DNA of 64,000 nucleotides, from contig NZ_CP046803.1 in assembly GCF_009763805.1 (NCBI RefSeq), positions 930,001 to 994,000 of the forward strand, read 5' to 3'. Positions 9,984 through 19,152 of this stretch are shown piece after piece. The translations under genes were made by a program, and so were the position numbers. The DNA comes from Vibrio cidicii. Lineage in GTDB: Bacteria; Pseudomonadota; Gammaproteobacteria; Enterobacterales; Vibrionaceae. Position 1 is the first letter of the stretch; each line of letters opens with the position of its first letter. Below the pieces are notes generated by a model, which had not been told where the DNA came from, did no database searches, and was given only the letters and a program-made list of their open reading frames with translations.

Positions 9984-11311
9984 TAAAACCTCCCTTTGAG
10001 ATTAAAAACCATCATATGCTGGTCGGGGAGATGGGCGTACACAGAATCCCCATTCCCCGTCAAAAAGCGTGCGGCAAATTCCACTTCAACGCTTTGCGCG
10101 CCCGTGTCGAGCCACTGATAACGTAGCCACTGAGTGGCAATCACCCCGCCATCTTGCGGCGAGAAAAGCAGATCCAGCGTTGGCGTCACATCCGCAAGCC
10201 AGGTTAGCCCGGCGAGATCGTTCCACATCATCCAAGCTTGCAGATCCCAACTCCAATGCAGCATCAGGTTATGTTGTACTAAGTTGGCATGTTGAAAGCC
10301 TTGCTGATAGCTAGCAGCCAATCCGGCCGTTTGTGCAGCCGTCTTGAAGCTTTCTGCTCGCTCAAGGGCCTGTTGCCACTCATCATGCGACCAAGATCGA
10401 CTGTCGTACCAGTATTCACCAATCAGATTATGGCCGTCTTGGCTGGCCCAATTCAGCCCCACCAACGCCTGTAGCGCATGGCCTTGCTCTGCAACGTACG
10501 GCGCTGTGTAGGTCGTCGTCGGGAACTGATAGCCGACGCTTTGCCGCTGCCAGACGGTAGAGACGTGCCAAGCCAGAGAGTCCGACCACACAGAGCGCAA
10601 ACTGGCTGCAAGCAACCCGCGGCGTACGTCATCGTAGTAGCCAATCCATTGATACTCACTTTGCTCGTTTAACCAGTAACGGCGGATACCGGAACCACGC
10701 TGCTCGCTGGCTTTATCCAGCGCCGTTTGTGTGGAATGTGTCCAGCTTGAGTCCGTCGCCAGCCAAGTCCATTCTCCGTCTAAGTCAAAATGCGACAACG
10801 ACACCACGCCCGTGCCCTCTTCGGCCACCAAGCTGATCGGGTTTTGCCGATAAGGACGAAACAGATCCAGTGGCCGATAGCCATAACCGACACCCCAATC
10901 GAGGCGCAATTTACCGACACTGACATCCAGTGGTAAACCATCAATCGTCCATTCACCTTGCCAGGCGAGCTCGCGAACAATCAGATCGGAATCGCGCTCC
11001 TGCCACCATGTGGATTGATGGCTATCATCAAGATACAAACCCTGGCTGTAGAGCGTCCAAAGCGAAGTCCAAGTACCGTACTCACTGGCATAATCAAGCT
11101 GCACATCCAACATGCCGTTAAGAGTAGCGCGATGACTCGTTTGCGCCGCGACAAAAGCGCTCTTACGCGGCACCGCCGTTTCGTAACTGAGAGCCCAATC
11201 CCAAGCCGTGCTAAACCCTGCCACACTCGGCGTAGAACAACTGAGCAGCGCGAGAGCAAACCAAGCACGAGACCAGCGCATTGACGCCTGTTTGTGCATC
11301 AAAGTTACCAT
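9983..11311 (-). CDS. Probable outer-membrane beta-barrel protein of the ABC/LolA operon
   Basis: A 442-residue exported protein: a basic N-terminus, a hydrophobic core ALALLSCSTPSVAG, then a sequence dominated by alternating polar and aromatic residues (many Trp/Tyr; TLWTLYSQGLYLDD, LRLDWGVGYGYRPLD) with a C-terminal Phe, all typical of outer-membrane barrels. I do not recognise a named family, although the 'LRLDWG-G-G-RPLDLF-P' segment recalls porin-like proteins encoded beside LolA-like and ABC genes. Its first codons overlap the stop of the LolA-like gene. A start at an internal Met (residue 5 or 11) is possible. The role is inferred to be the outer-membrane end of the exporter. Confidence 0.65.
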   Translation of the reverse strand: MVTLMHKQASMRWSRAWFALALLSCSTPSVAGFSTAWDWALSYETAVPRKSAFVAAQTSHRATLNGMLDVQLDYASEYGTWTSLWTLYSQGLYLDDSHQSTWWQERDSDLIVRELAWQGEWTIDGLPLDVSVGKLRLDWGVGYGYRPLDLFRPYRQNPISLVAEEGTGVVSLSHFDLDGEWTWLATDSSWTHSTQTALDKASEQRGSGIRRYWLNEQSEYQWIGYYDDVRRGLLAASLRSVWSDSLAWHVSTVWQRQSVGYQFPTTTYTAPYVAEQGHALQALVGLNWASQDGHNLIGEYWYDSRSWSHDEWQQALERAESFKTAAQTAGLAASYQQGFQHANLVQHNLMLHWSWDLQAWMMWNDLAGLTWLADVTPTLDLLFSPQDGGVIATQWLRYQWLDTGAQSVEVEFAARFLTGNGDSVYAHLPDQHMMVFNLKGRF

Positions 11312-12087
11312 TGGCTGACATCCGCTTTGATGAGGTAGCTCGGGTTGTAAAACTTATCCTCCAAAGCCCATGGCTGAATATCTTGATACTCAATCACGGT
11401 TTTTTTCGCGGGCTGGATGCGGTCAAGCAAAGTCATCGAGACAACGCGGCTAACACCTTGCTGAACGCCGCGCTCAAACCACGCTTGCTTGGCGAGTTTC
11501 CCGGAACGCAGATAGAGATCCGCTTTGATGGGAAAGTCATCCTCTTGCGCGATCCAAAGATCGATATGCTGATAGCTGGCGCCGCTGGTGAGCGCGGTTA
11601 AAGCCAACCTGTGTGTGTTCAGCGATTGACCATCAGACAAAGTGAGTGTCTCTTGTGCTTGCCACTGGCCTTGATAATCGTCACTCCAAGTCAGGGTCGA
11701 AATGTCGCCCACCGAGGCTTCGCCAAGCAGTTTTTGCATCGGCGTAATGCGGATCGGACGGCGGCTTTTCGGCATTTGCAACCAGTAGTTATCTTGTAGC
11801 ATCAGCATCTTCTGCCCCGCTTCAACCGCCGATTTGAAGATCACCAGAGATTCGCGGTTCGCGCGGGTGTACACGTGATACTCGCGGGTTTTATCCAACT
11901 CCCCCTCTTGATAGAGACTGACCAGTGAGATCACTCGCGCCGCCTCTTCTTTCAGTCGATAGTCGTCGGCGCGCTGAAGCATTTGCGCCACTTGTTCAGG
12001 CGATGGTGCGGTGGCGGCCATACTGGTTGGGGCAACAAGCGCTAGGCCGAGCAAAATTCGCGATGAAAATACGATGAAATTAGACAT
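11305..12087 (-). CDS. LolA-like periplasmic lipoprotein-sorting protein
   Basis: A 260-residue secreted protein with a signal peptide ending near AAATA(residue 26). The body (YHVYTRANRESLVIFKSAVEAG, then DNYWLQMPKSRRPIRITPMQKLLGEAS) matches the 'outer membrane lipoprotein-sorting protein' family (LolA/LolB-like fold, related to DUF4292). Proteins of this fold carry hydrophobic cargo across the periplasm. The ATG overlaps the permease stop codon. With the FtsX-type permease and the barrel it suggests a dedicated route for a lipid-modified or hydrophobic substrate, parallel to the essential LolCDE-A-B system; that role is an inference. Confidence 0.8.
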   Translation of the reverse strand: MSNFIVFSSRILLGLALVAPTSMAATAPSPEQVAQMLQRADDYRLKEEAARVISLVSLYQEGELDKTREYHVYTRANRESLVIFKSAVEAGQKMLMLQDNYWLQMPKSRRPIRITPMQKLLGEASVGDISTLTWSDDYQGQWQAQETLTLSDGQSLNTHRLALTALTSGASYQHIDLWIAQEDDFPIKADLYLRSGKLAKQAWFERGVQQGVSRVVSMTLLDRIQPAKKTVIEYQDIQPWALEDKFYNPSYLIKADVSQW

Positions 12088-13321
12088 AAATTAGCGCCTC
12101 CGTGATCGGTTTTTTCACCCCTTTACGGGCAGAGAGGTAAGCGGCAAGGAGACAGATCCCCACCACGCCGAGCGTTGCACTCAACACCAGCGGCCAAGAG
12201 AAGTAGATGGAGAGCGGGTAGCCATCGGTTCGGCCCGGTGGCGGTGGCATCTGCACATCCACCACCATCAAAAGAGCACAAAGCGCAGCGCAAGCCAGCG
12301 CGCCGACCACACTGCCAATCAGGCCAATTAATCCCGCTTCACGTAAAAAGCCACCAATAATTTCATTGGGATAGCTGCCCAGTGCTGACAAGGTGCCAAT
12401 TTCTCGCGTGCGTTCGGTCACCGACATGGTCATGGTATTAAACAGTGCGACAAACACCACCAGCGCCATCACCGCGCCCATGATGCCAAAAATGCGATCA
12501 TAAAGATCTTTCACTTTGAGGTAGAAGAAGGCCCGCTCTTGCCAAGGAGTGATTTGCAATGCTTGTTCTTGGCTAGCGAGTCGCTTGGTCAACATTTGCC
12601 CGACTGTCTCGGTTTTCGCCGTCTCAAACAGAAATACGGAGAGAGTGCTTACTCTATCGCTGCCCAGCAGCGATTGCGCACTGTCAATGTGCAGATACAA
12701 CTGGCGCTTATCCAGTTCAGGTACACCGGTTGAGTAGATGCCACGGACTTTAAAATCATAAGCGTTAAGCGCACCATCGGTGGTGGTGGCCAGCAATGTT
12801 ACCCAATCCCCGATACTGACGTGTAAGTTGCGCGCCAGATCGGTCGCCAACATCACTTCCGGTTCGCTCGGGTCATAGCGTACAGAGCTTGGATCAGACA
12901 AAGTTTTTCCTTGGCGCACATCCAAAAACGGCCCTTTCATATCAAACTCACGCTCATTCACGCCAATACCAGCAAAAATGGTCGACTTGCTGCCATTCGA
13001 CACCAATCCGGTAAAATCGATGCGCGGCTGCACACCACGGACCGAATCTAGACCCATGAGATCACGCATCAAAGAGTCGGCATTGCTTAAGCCGTTGCTC
13101 AGCGGCATCTCTTCTTCTTTTTCGAAGTAGCCAGGCGTACTGATGGTCAAATGACCAGTATCTCTAGCGGTTGACTCTTTGAGGCTGTCGTAGGTGTACA
13201 GGCCAAAACCGCCCGCACTGCCTAGCGCAAACACCGCGATGGCGATAATGCTGGCTGAGAGTGCGCTGCGACGACGATTGCGCTGCAAATTGAGCAACGC
13301 AATACGTAGCGAATCAGGCAA
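12080..13321 (-). CDS. FtsX/MacB-type ABC transporter permease
   Basis: About 413 residues with the four-segment layout of MacB/LolC/LolE permeases: one N-terminal membrane helix (SALSASIIAIAVFALGSAGG), a large periplasmic domain of about 230 residues, then three C-terminal helices separated by the FtsX signature MSVTERTREIGTLSALGSYPNE. I start it at the TTG at 13321 because it overlaps the ATPase stop (TTTGCCTGA), leaving LPDSLRIALLNLQRNRRR at the N-terminus. The 22 upstream codons are only the ATPase in another frame. Such permeases use ATP in the cytoplasm to release substrate from the periplasmic leaflet, without pumping through the membrane. Confidence 0.88.
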   Translation of the reverse strand: MPDSLRIALLNLQRNRRRSALSASIIAIAVFALGSAGGFGLYTYDSLKESTARDTGHLTISTPGYFEKEEEMPLSNGLSNADSLMRDLMGLDSVRGVQPRIDFTGLVSNGSKSTIFAGIGVNEREFDMKGPFLDVRQGKTLSDPSSVRYDPSEPEVMLATDLARNLHVSIGDWVTLLATTTDGALNAYDFKVRGIYSTGVPELDKRQLYLHIDSAQSLLGSDRVSTLSVFLFETAKTETVGQMLTKRLASQEQALQITPWQERAFFYLKVKDLYDRIFGIMGAVMALVVFVALFNTMTMSVTERTREIGTLSALGSYPNEIIGGFLREAGLIGLIGSVVGALACAALCALLMVVDVQMPPPPGRTDGYPLSIYFSWPLVLSATLGVVGICLLAAYLSARKGVKKPITEALIYV

Positions 13322-13956
13322 ACAGCGTGCGATCACAGCGTGATGCCATGCGAGGGTCGTGAGTGGCGACAATAAAGGTGGTACCAAACTCGTGCCCGAG
13401 CTCTTTCATGATATCGATGACTTTGTTTGCGGTTTGACTATCGAGGCTTGCTGTTGGCTCGTCGGCAATCACTAATGCAGGTTTGTGAACCAAAGCGCGA
13501 GCAATCGCTACCCGTTGCTGCTGACCGCCAGACAAGTTATCGGGCATGTGACGGATAAATTCACCCAGCCCCACATGTTCCAGCATTTGTGAGGCAAGTT
13601 CGGTTTGCTCTGTTTTTGAAAAACCGTTGAGATGCAGCGGATAAGCGACGTTTCTCTAAAGCCGTCATCACTGGCACCAAGTTGAATTTTTGGAATATAA
13701 ACCCCAGCTTCTCGCGGCGCATTTTCGCAGCCTGCATTTGTCCGCTCGGGTAAGGTTGACCAGCAAACGTTACCTGACCTTGATATTGAGCATCCAACAT
13801 GCCAAGCACATTGAGTAAGGTACTTTTGCCCGAACCAGATGGGCCGCATAACGCAACCATTTCCCCTTGTGCGATATACCCGCTCACGCCACGCAGTGCG
13901 GAAACACTTTGACTCCCTAAAAGGTAGTGGCGCTCAAGTTGGCTAAATTCAATCAT
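13314..13956 (-). pseudogene. ABC transporter ATPase (LolD/MacB type), frameshifted
   Basis: All parts of an ATPase of about 213 residues are present, split by one extra base. The first frame has Walker A GPSGSGKST and Q-loop GFIFQKFNLVPVMTALE; the second has signature LSGGQQQRVAIARAL, Walker B ALVIADEPTASLD and the switch His in ATHD. Removing one base from GTTTC at 13650-13654 (GAAAC on the coding strand) restores an uninterrupted family sequence ENVAYPLHLNGFSKTEQ. Its partner permease overlaps its stop. The intact downstream operon suggests this is a sequence error or a recent lesion. Confidence 0.88.
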
Positions 13957-13966
13957 TTTGCTTCCC

Positions 13967-14626
13967 CTACCCTTTGGCAGCGACTTGCGCCAATGCCGAT
14001 TGGGTGTCTAAATTGGCTTTGTCGCGCTGTTCCATCTCACTGAGCCATGCTTTCGCTTGTTTAATGTCTTCCGCTCGCAATGCCGCCTGCACCGCGTAGC
14101 GGTAAATCCATGAAGTGGCTGCAAACGGCTGCTCAACGAAGCCCGGTTCATCAAGCAAGTTGAGATACAAATCGTAGCCACGCTCAAAGTGATTAAACAT
14201 GTCGGGCAGCGCTGTGAAAGTGGCGGCCGCCATCGCACGTGCTAGATAGCTTTCTGGCAAGCCCTGAATTCGTTCTTGCTTTTCGAGAGAGGAAGGTAAA
14301 GTGTGCAGCAGCGCCAAGCCTTTATTAATGGTCGAAAGCCCCTGCTCGGTGAACTTCATTTTATTCCACGGCAAGAAGGCATCTCGACCTTGCAAGGTTT
14401 GCGTGCTGCCAAGGTAAACCAGAGACAAAGGCGTCGCGCCTTCTTTCTCAATCAAGCGGTTCAGTTGACCGAAAACCGAGTCGACCAGTGGCGCTTCACC
14501 TTGTGCGGCAAGATTATACTGGTTGATTAACGCTTGATCGGGGTTGGCAAGCACCGGCACTGTCCATAGCGACGTCACAACTAAGAGACCAGAGAGCAGC
14601 GTTTTTTTCTTTAGCAACATCATCAC
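13967..14626 (-). CDS. Periplasmic protein, first gene of the ABC/LolA operon
   Basis: A 219-residue exported protein with a clear signal peptide (LLSGLLVVTSLWTVPVLA, cleavage near residue 27). The mature part is helical with repeated Ala/Leu-rich segments, resembling tetratricopeptide-like scaffolds, but I recognise no named family. The start is one of three consecutive ATG codons after AAGGA. It precedes the ATPase by 10 bases, so it is the promoter-proximal gene of the operon and may bind the substrate or assemble the exporter. Confidence 0.7.
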   Translation of the reverse strand: MMMLLKKKTLLSGLLVVTSLWTVPVLANPDQALINQYNLAAQGEAPLVDSVFGQLNRLIEKEGATPLSLVYLGSTQTLQGRDAFLPWNKMKFTEQGLSTINKGLALLHTLPSSLEKQERIQGLPESYLARAMAAATFTALPDMFNHFERGYDLYLNLLDEPGFVEQPFAATSWIYRYAVQAALRAEDIKQAKAWLSEMEQRDKANLDTQSALAQVAAKG

Positions 14627-14856
14627 CGTTATCCTTCTGTTGGTTTGATGATGTCAGCATATCGGGCCCATTTCCCGCTTGCAGGAGCATGCGACCAAAC
14701 GCATCGAGGCGCGATAAACGGTCAACAGAGAGGATAAACGGGAGAGCTTAAGGGCGATGGCGAAATTGCGGCTGCGCCACTTTCGCCAGCAAGGCTTCAA
14801 TCAGAAAAGTCAATACGAGCGAGAAAAATCGAGGCGTGGAATAACGTCGAGGTATA

Positions 14857-14890
14857 AAAAAACCGAGCTTCGAACAGCTCGGTTTTTTTT
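14857..14890. terminator. Bidirectional terminator
   Basis: AAAAAAACCGAGCT and AGCTCGGTTTTTTTT pair around TCGAAC. It lies just past the stop of the YebC-family gene on the minus strand. Confidence 0.92.
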
Positions 14891-14892
14891 CA

Positions 14893-15610
14893 TTACAGTT
14901 CAGCGTTGTGATAAACCTGCTGAACATCATCACAGTCATCCAGCATGTCGAGGAATTTCTGGAATTTTTCTGCGTCTTCTTCCGGCACAGGGCTGTAGTT
15001 TCTGTGGAACGAAAGTGATCTCTTCAACGTCGATAACCAGATCAGGGTACTCTGTATTCAACGCGGTTTTCACTTTGAAAAACTCGGTATTTGGTGCGTA
15101 AATGGTGATCACGCCGTCTTCAAGTTCGATATCGGTCACATCGCAATCGGCCATCATCAGCGCTTCAAGAATCGCTTCTTCGTCTTCGCCTTTGAACTGG
15201 AATACCGCTTGGTGATCGAACATGTGTGCAACCACACCAGGAGTACCGATTTTTGCACCAGTCTTCACAAAGCACTGACGAACATCTTGGAAAGTACGAT
15301 TGCCGTTGTCTGTTAGACAGTCAACGATCACGCTAATGCCACCAGGGCCAAAACCTTCGTAACGTGCAGGTTGGTAATCTTCACCACCACCGCCGTTTGC
15401 TTTGTCGATCGCTTTCTCGATAACGTGCGACGGTACTTGGTCTTTTTTCGCTTTAGTGATCAGGTGGCGAAGAGACAGGTTCATGTCTGGATCTGAACCA
15501 CCATTTTTCGCACACATGTAAATTTCTTTACCGTATTTGGAGTAAACTTTAATTTTTGCGCCTGCTGTTTTCGCCATTGAGGCTTTGCGCACTTCAAAAC
15601 TTCTTCCCAT
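14893..15610 (-). pseudogene. yebC: YebC/YeeN-family protein, frameshifted near its C-terminus
   Basis: About 238 residues when corrected, the usual length of the family. YebC proteins bind DNA or the ribosome; recent work links them to translation of proline-rich stretches, older work to transcription. Signature segments are present: [22 protein letters not shown] N-terminus, [15 protein letters not shown], and [15 protein letters not shown]. The frame then breaks at GTTTC 14998-15002 (GAAAC on the coding strand); dropping one base gives [19 protein letters not shown] and a stop at 14893. The short N-terminus (MGRSFEVRK) is of the YeeN type. Confidence 0.88.
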
Positions 15611-15739
15611 CGGGATGTCTCTCTACAATTACATTTTTAACGCGAAGGATTTTAGCAAAAAGCGAGATCAATTCAATTCTCGCTCCACGAGAAATCAGAG
15701 CCGCCAATCACGGCCAATTTGGCTGCGAGGCAAACCTGC

Positions 15740-15949
15740 TCATGCCACTCTCATTGCTCGTTTGTATTTTTCAATTGATTGCTCAAAAAATGCCTTTTCA
15801 CGCGGATCAGTGATTTTATTGGCACGCTCAATGATCGCCTCTGGACCACATTTCGCTTCTTTCATTCTCCAGACCAAGAACGAAGCCTGCTTATCTAACT
15901 CAACTTTGTTCTTTTCATCCGGCGCCAACAGTGAAAGATTAAACGACAT
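15740..15949 (-). CDS. DUF3283-like small protein
   Basis: A 69-residue soluble, charged protein starting MSFNLSLLAPDEKNKVELDK. AGGAG sits nine bases upstream of this ATG, so the longer reading from 15982 is unlikely. The sequence looks like the Vibrionaceae-restricted DUF3283 family, whose function is not known. It stands alone between the YebC-family gene and another small gene, all on the minus strand. Confidence 0.65.
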   Translation of the reverse strand: MSFNLSLLAPDEKNKVELDKQASFLVWRMKEAKCGPEAIIERANKITDPREKAFFEQSIEKYKRAMRVA

Positions 15950-16197
15950 GAAAATCTCCTGAAGTTCTACATCGGTACGCATCTGGTTGTTTCAAGGTGC
16001 CCTCTTAGTGAGGAAATCGCCACCTTTAAGGACAACGAGTCGCGAAATATAACACAGCGCCTGCTTTTTACAGAAGATAAATCGAGAGCGCTTGTTTAGC
16101 AAGCCGTCCCGGAAAACACTCGTCTGCTTGCCAAAAAGCACAAAGGGTGGCTAGCGGCCACCCTCTCCATTGAGTTTCGTTAGATCACACAGTTGCG

Positions 16198-16395
16198 TTA
16201 GTGAAGCAGTCCTAATTCTTTTGCTTCCTCGATACTCAGACCGCTTTCACGGATCTCTCTCAGCGCTTCAATGCGGCGTCTCGCTTCTGCGGATTTCACT
16301 TGTTTTTCTGGTCTCAGCGCGACTTCCTCTTCCGGAACTTCCCACTTGTGAGCCATATCTGCCATCTCGTCATGGTTTATTGAATTAATGGACAT
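16198..16395 (-). CDS. Small conserved-looking cytosolic protein
   Basis: A 65-residue acidic and basic-patterned protein starting MSINSINHDEMADMAH after a GGAGG site. The C-terminal half (ARRRIEALREIRESGLSIEEAKELG) is a predicted helical segment ending in a short motif often seen in regulator tails. I do not recognise the family. The good ribosome-binding site and codon use support it as a real gene. Confidence 0.55.
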   Translation of the reverse strand: MSINSINHDEMADMAHKWEVPEEEVALRPEKQVKSAEARRRIEALREIRESGLSIEEAKELGLLH

Positions 16396-16723
16396 ATTAC
16401 CTCCGAACACACCATGTTTTGACACTTGATGTATAGCAAACCCGATTTGCTGAATTAAGTAAAACAGTAGGGAAATGTGACCATTCCCTCTCTTCCATCA
16501 ACTAAATTATAAAACCGTCATTTAACTTTTGCTAAATTCGCCACAGCCCAGTAGATTTAAAAGATTACCCTTGTCAAAAGCAAGGAGATCAAACTCTCAT
16601 TTCGCTTTCAACTCTCTCTTCCAAAGTACCTGATTCAAGCCGATATAAGTAAATTCACATCAATACCACCACTGGTCAATTGTCGGAATATCAACCAAAC
16701 TTAACACTAAAGTTAACGATGGT
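16396..16723. other. Intergenic region with no clear feature
   Basis: A 328-base AT-rich gap between divergent genes. It must hold both promoters, but I see no convincing operator, repeat or RNA structure. Confidence 0.4.
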
Positions 16724-17203
16724 ATGGGGTTGAGAATGACATTGACTTTCTGGCTAACCAGCATTTCTGACTGGTATCAACAGCGAAAATATGATCAAAG
16801 ACGTGAGTTGGAAACGATCCTCTTCTCTGCACCTGACGCCGTATTTGGCCCTGATCTCACCGATGATCAAAGTAAAGCGATCGCTTGTTGGTTAGATGGG
16901 TGCTTGCGACTTTTCCAACACTATCGTTATCAAAATCCGCCTCACGCTTTTGAGTTCCTACTGTATGCAGCCGGCAAGTTCGAGCTGGTGGGATGTGATT
17001 GTCATACCGATGTCGAGATCCGCGCTTGGTGTCTCAAGCGTTTACAACATATCACGGTCCTTAGCTTAGAGTTTTGTGCAGAGCAAAACGATCAAACGGC
17101 TTGGTTAGTCAAAGCCAACAGTATTATTGACGGCCATGTGAAACTGATGGAATCACTTGCTTGGAATGAACCTCGAAAGCATGATCAAGTGATTTGGCAT
17201 TGA
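16724..17203 (+). CDS. Uncharacterised protein near oriCII
   Basis: A protein of up to 159 residues; the second Met (16736) is an alternative start with a GGGG-type site in front. It is predicted helical and soluble, rich in Trp, Cys and His (SISDWYQQRKYDQRRELE, then GCDCHTDVEIRAWCLKRL). I recognise no domain. Its DNA contains an unusual density of ATGATCA words (16791, 16863, 17181), which resemble RctB 12-mers, so part of its sequence may be constrained by replication control. Confidence 0.55.
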   Translation: MGLRMTLTFWLTSISDWYQQRKYDQRRELETILFSAPDAVFGPDLTDDQSKAIACWLDGCLRLFQHYRYQNPPHAFEFLLYAAGKFELVGCDCHTDVEIRAWCLKRLQHITVLSLEFCAEQNDQTAWLVKANSIIDGHVKLMESLAWNEPRKHDQVIWH

Positions 17204-17230
17204 TCGAACTACCCACGGAACAATGATCAA
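17175..17230. promoter_or_regulatory. Two RctB 12-mer-like sites outside the origin
   Basis: CGAAAGCATGATCAA at 17175-17189 and CGGAACAATGATCAA at 17216-17230 match extended ATGATCA repeats in oriCII at 21662 and 21533. They span the end of the 16724 gene and the following gap. RctB binds distal sites in V. cholerae, so this is a candidate RctB-binding locus. Confidence 0.4.
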
Positions 17231-17269
17231 GGTAAGAAATGCTTAATGGCAGATTTTGGATAAAAAAAA

Positions 17270-17289
17270 GCGAGTTCGTTTGAACTCGC
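17270..17289 (-). terminator. Intrinsic terminator
   Basis: GCGAGTTC and GAACTCGC pair around GTTT, with TTTTTTTT following on the minus strand. It ends leftward transcription from the serine protease gene. Confidence 0.85.
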
Positions 17290-17499
17290 GAAATCTATTC
17301 AGAATGAATGTAACAATATGAGCCAATCTATTAATCATCAGAAAGGACAAAAGGTTGTCTATTCGAGGCCATAGTAGCTTTGGCGAACGATGCTAATGTC
17401 AGTAGATTGTTAACGTTCGGTCTGAATTCAATCAATATACAAATTATTGCATTGGTTAATATTTACTTACATGAATCACTTGAAGATTGGCAGAGACTT

Positions 17500-18936
17500 T
17501 TACTGTTTGCTGGCATTCAACATCACCCCAGAGAAGTTACTGTAAGCTCTCACCATGATGTAAAGATCTTTCCCCGCAGCAGGTACAGAGCAAGATTCAT
17601 TGTTGCCTGAACGAAAAGGGCGGCAATCATAGACACTCGTGGTAGGTTTTTCACCTGAGCGTACATACAAATCGGCATCACCCGCACCAAATTGAATCGC
17701 CACTGTCAGTGCTGACAGTCTATTTTCCGCTTTGACGACAAACATCTTCTCTTCCCCTTTATTCAAAGCCAAGTCGGTGATCGCGGAATCTGGGATGAGT
17801 TCTTCGATCGTTGGCGTAGTTGGATCAATAGACCCCTCAGGCAAAGTGTTGTTGAAGTACGTGGCGACCTGCGGCCAAATACGGCTTATTTTGACCCCTT
17901 GATTTTCACAGCCACCAAAATGGTGGAGCGCAATCGCCTTGTTATTGGCCGCGTTCAATACTGGAGAGCCCGATGATCCACCGATGGTGTCGCAGAAATA
18001 ACCGGTATCGGTGTTGGTGCCTCGGCCATTGGTTGAAGCGATATCAATTTTGCACAAGCCGGAGCCATTTTGATCGCTTTCAATCGCAAGCTCTTTCGGG
18101 TTGCCAGCACCATGTTGAGGAATGTAGATACCATCGCCATAGACGGGTTCATTGGCATCCAAACCTAAGTAACCAAAGGCTTCAATCTTGGCAAAGTCAT
18201 CAACACTAAACAGGGTGTAGTCCAAGGTGTAGTCTGTGCGCAGCAGTTCACTGCCCATCACTTTCACTGTTGTTGCCAAAGATCCGTTACAGCTGCTGCG
18301 TTGATAATTGAACCACACTTCGGTGTTTTTCAACTCAGATGCCGTACTGACACAATGGTTGTTGGTAAAGAGCGTATTATCAGGGCCAACACGCCAAGCC
18401 GTACAGAGACTACGCCCGTCAATCAGTAGCCGAGCCACCGGGCTTGACCACGCCACTTTGTCAGCATGGCTATCTTGCCAGCAAGCGACATCTTTACGCT
18501 CGTTTATTCCGCAAGTGGAGAATGTGCTATCTCCCCTAGACGCTGTCATTTCAGCCTGATAACCAGCGGTAAAATAGTCAATGTCGAACTCACCGACTTC
18601 ACCCGCTTGGTTAGGCAGCAACTCAACGGTGACCTGTTCACCGAAAATCGATTGCGCGAACCAATTCTCTTGGCTTTGCGTATACTCCAGCACCTCGGTT
18701 CCCTCTTTTGAGGTCAGGCGGATCGAACTTCCTGCTGGTAAGATCAAGGTTTTAAAGTGGATCTTAATAAACTGCGCGCCGGGATGTTTAATCTCCAGCG
18801 GAGCGATCGCCTTGAATGCAGAGGTGTAAGCAAATGGTATTTGATCGGCAATCACAGGCAGTTCCACTTGCGCATAAGCCACGGAAGCGCTGCAGAGTGA
18901 TGAAGCCAAAATAACGTTGCGTAGAATGTGTATCAT
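17500..18936 (-). CDS. Secreted trypsin-like serine protease with PPC domain
   Basis: A 478-residue exported endopeptidase. A signal peptide ends at about residue 22 (SVAYA). An N-terminal beta domain is followed by a chymotrypsin/lysyl-endopeptidase-type fold with triad H194 (TNNHC), D239 (LDYTLF) and S322 (GGSSGSP). Pairs of Cys around these residues suggest disulfides. A linker (about 365-385) leads to a C-terminal pre-peptidase (PPC) domain with FGAGDADLYVRSG, a module usually removed after type II secretion. Likely an extracellular protease; substrate specificity cannot be read. It is monocistronic with a TATCGATATCGAT-type palindrome-like stretch just before its start. Confidence 0.88.
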   Translation of the reverse strand: MIHILRNVILASSLCSASVAYAQVELPVIADQIPFAYTSAFKAIAPLEIKHPGAQFIKIHFKTLILPAGSSIRLTSKEGTEVLEYTQSQENWFAQSIFGEQVTVELLPNQAGEVGEFDIDYFTAGYQAEMTASRGDSTFSTCGINERKDVACWQDSHADKVAWSSPVARLLIDGRSLCTAWRVGPDNTLFTNNHCVSTASELKNTEVWFNYQRSSCNGSLATTVKVMGSELLRTDYTLDYTLFSVDDFAKIEAFGYLGLDANEPVYGDGIYIPQHGAGNPKELAIESDQNGSGLCKIDIASTNGRGTNTDTGYFCDTIGGSSGSPVLNAANNKAIALHHFGGCENQGVKISRIWPQVATYFNNTLPEGSIDPTTPTIEELIPDSAITDLALNKGEEKMFVVKAENRLSALTVAIQFGAGDADLYVRSGEKPTTSVYDCRPFRSGNNESCSVPAAGKDLYIMVRAYSNFSGVMLNASKQ

Positions 18937-19152
18937 TGGGTGTCCTTATCGGTTGTCGATATCGATAAAAACATAATCGCTGTGACAATATAAGCAACTA
19001 GTTGCTTATATATGGTATGTAAACTCTTACTGACAGTTCAGCCATGTGAACTCAATCAGAACGAGGTAAAGAACTGATATTTAAGATAGAGTGAGGTACT
19101 GGACCTGGGCGGCTTTACATCCGCCCAGTGTAGAACATGGTACGTTGGAAAA

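Noticed and set aside
13508..13849. 113-codon third frame in the ABC ATPase
   Set aside because: A consequence of the single-base frameshift; no independent motif.
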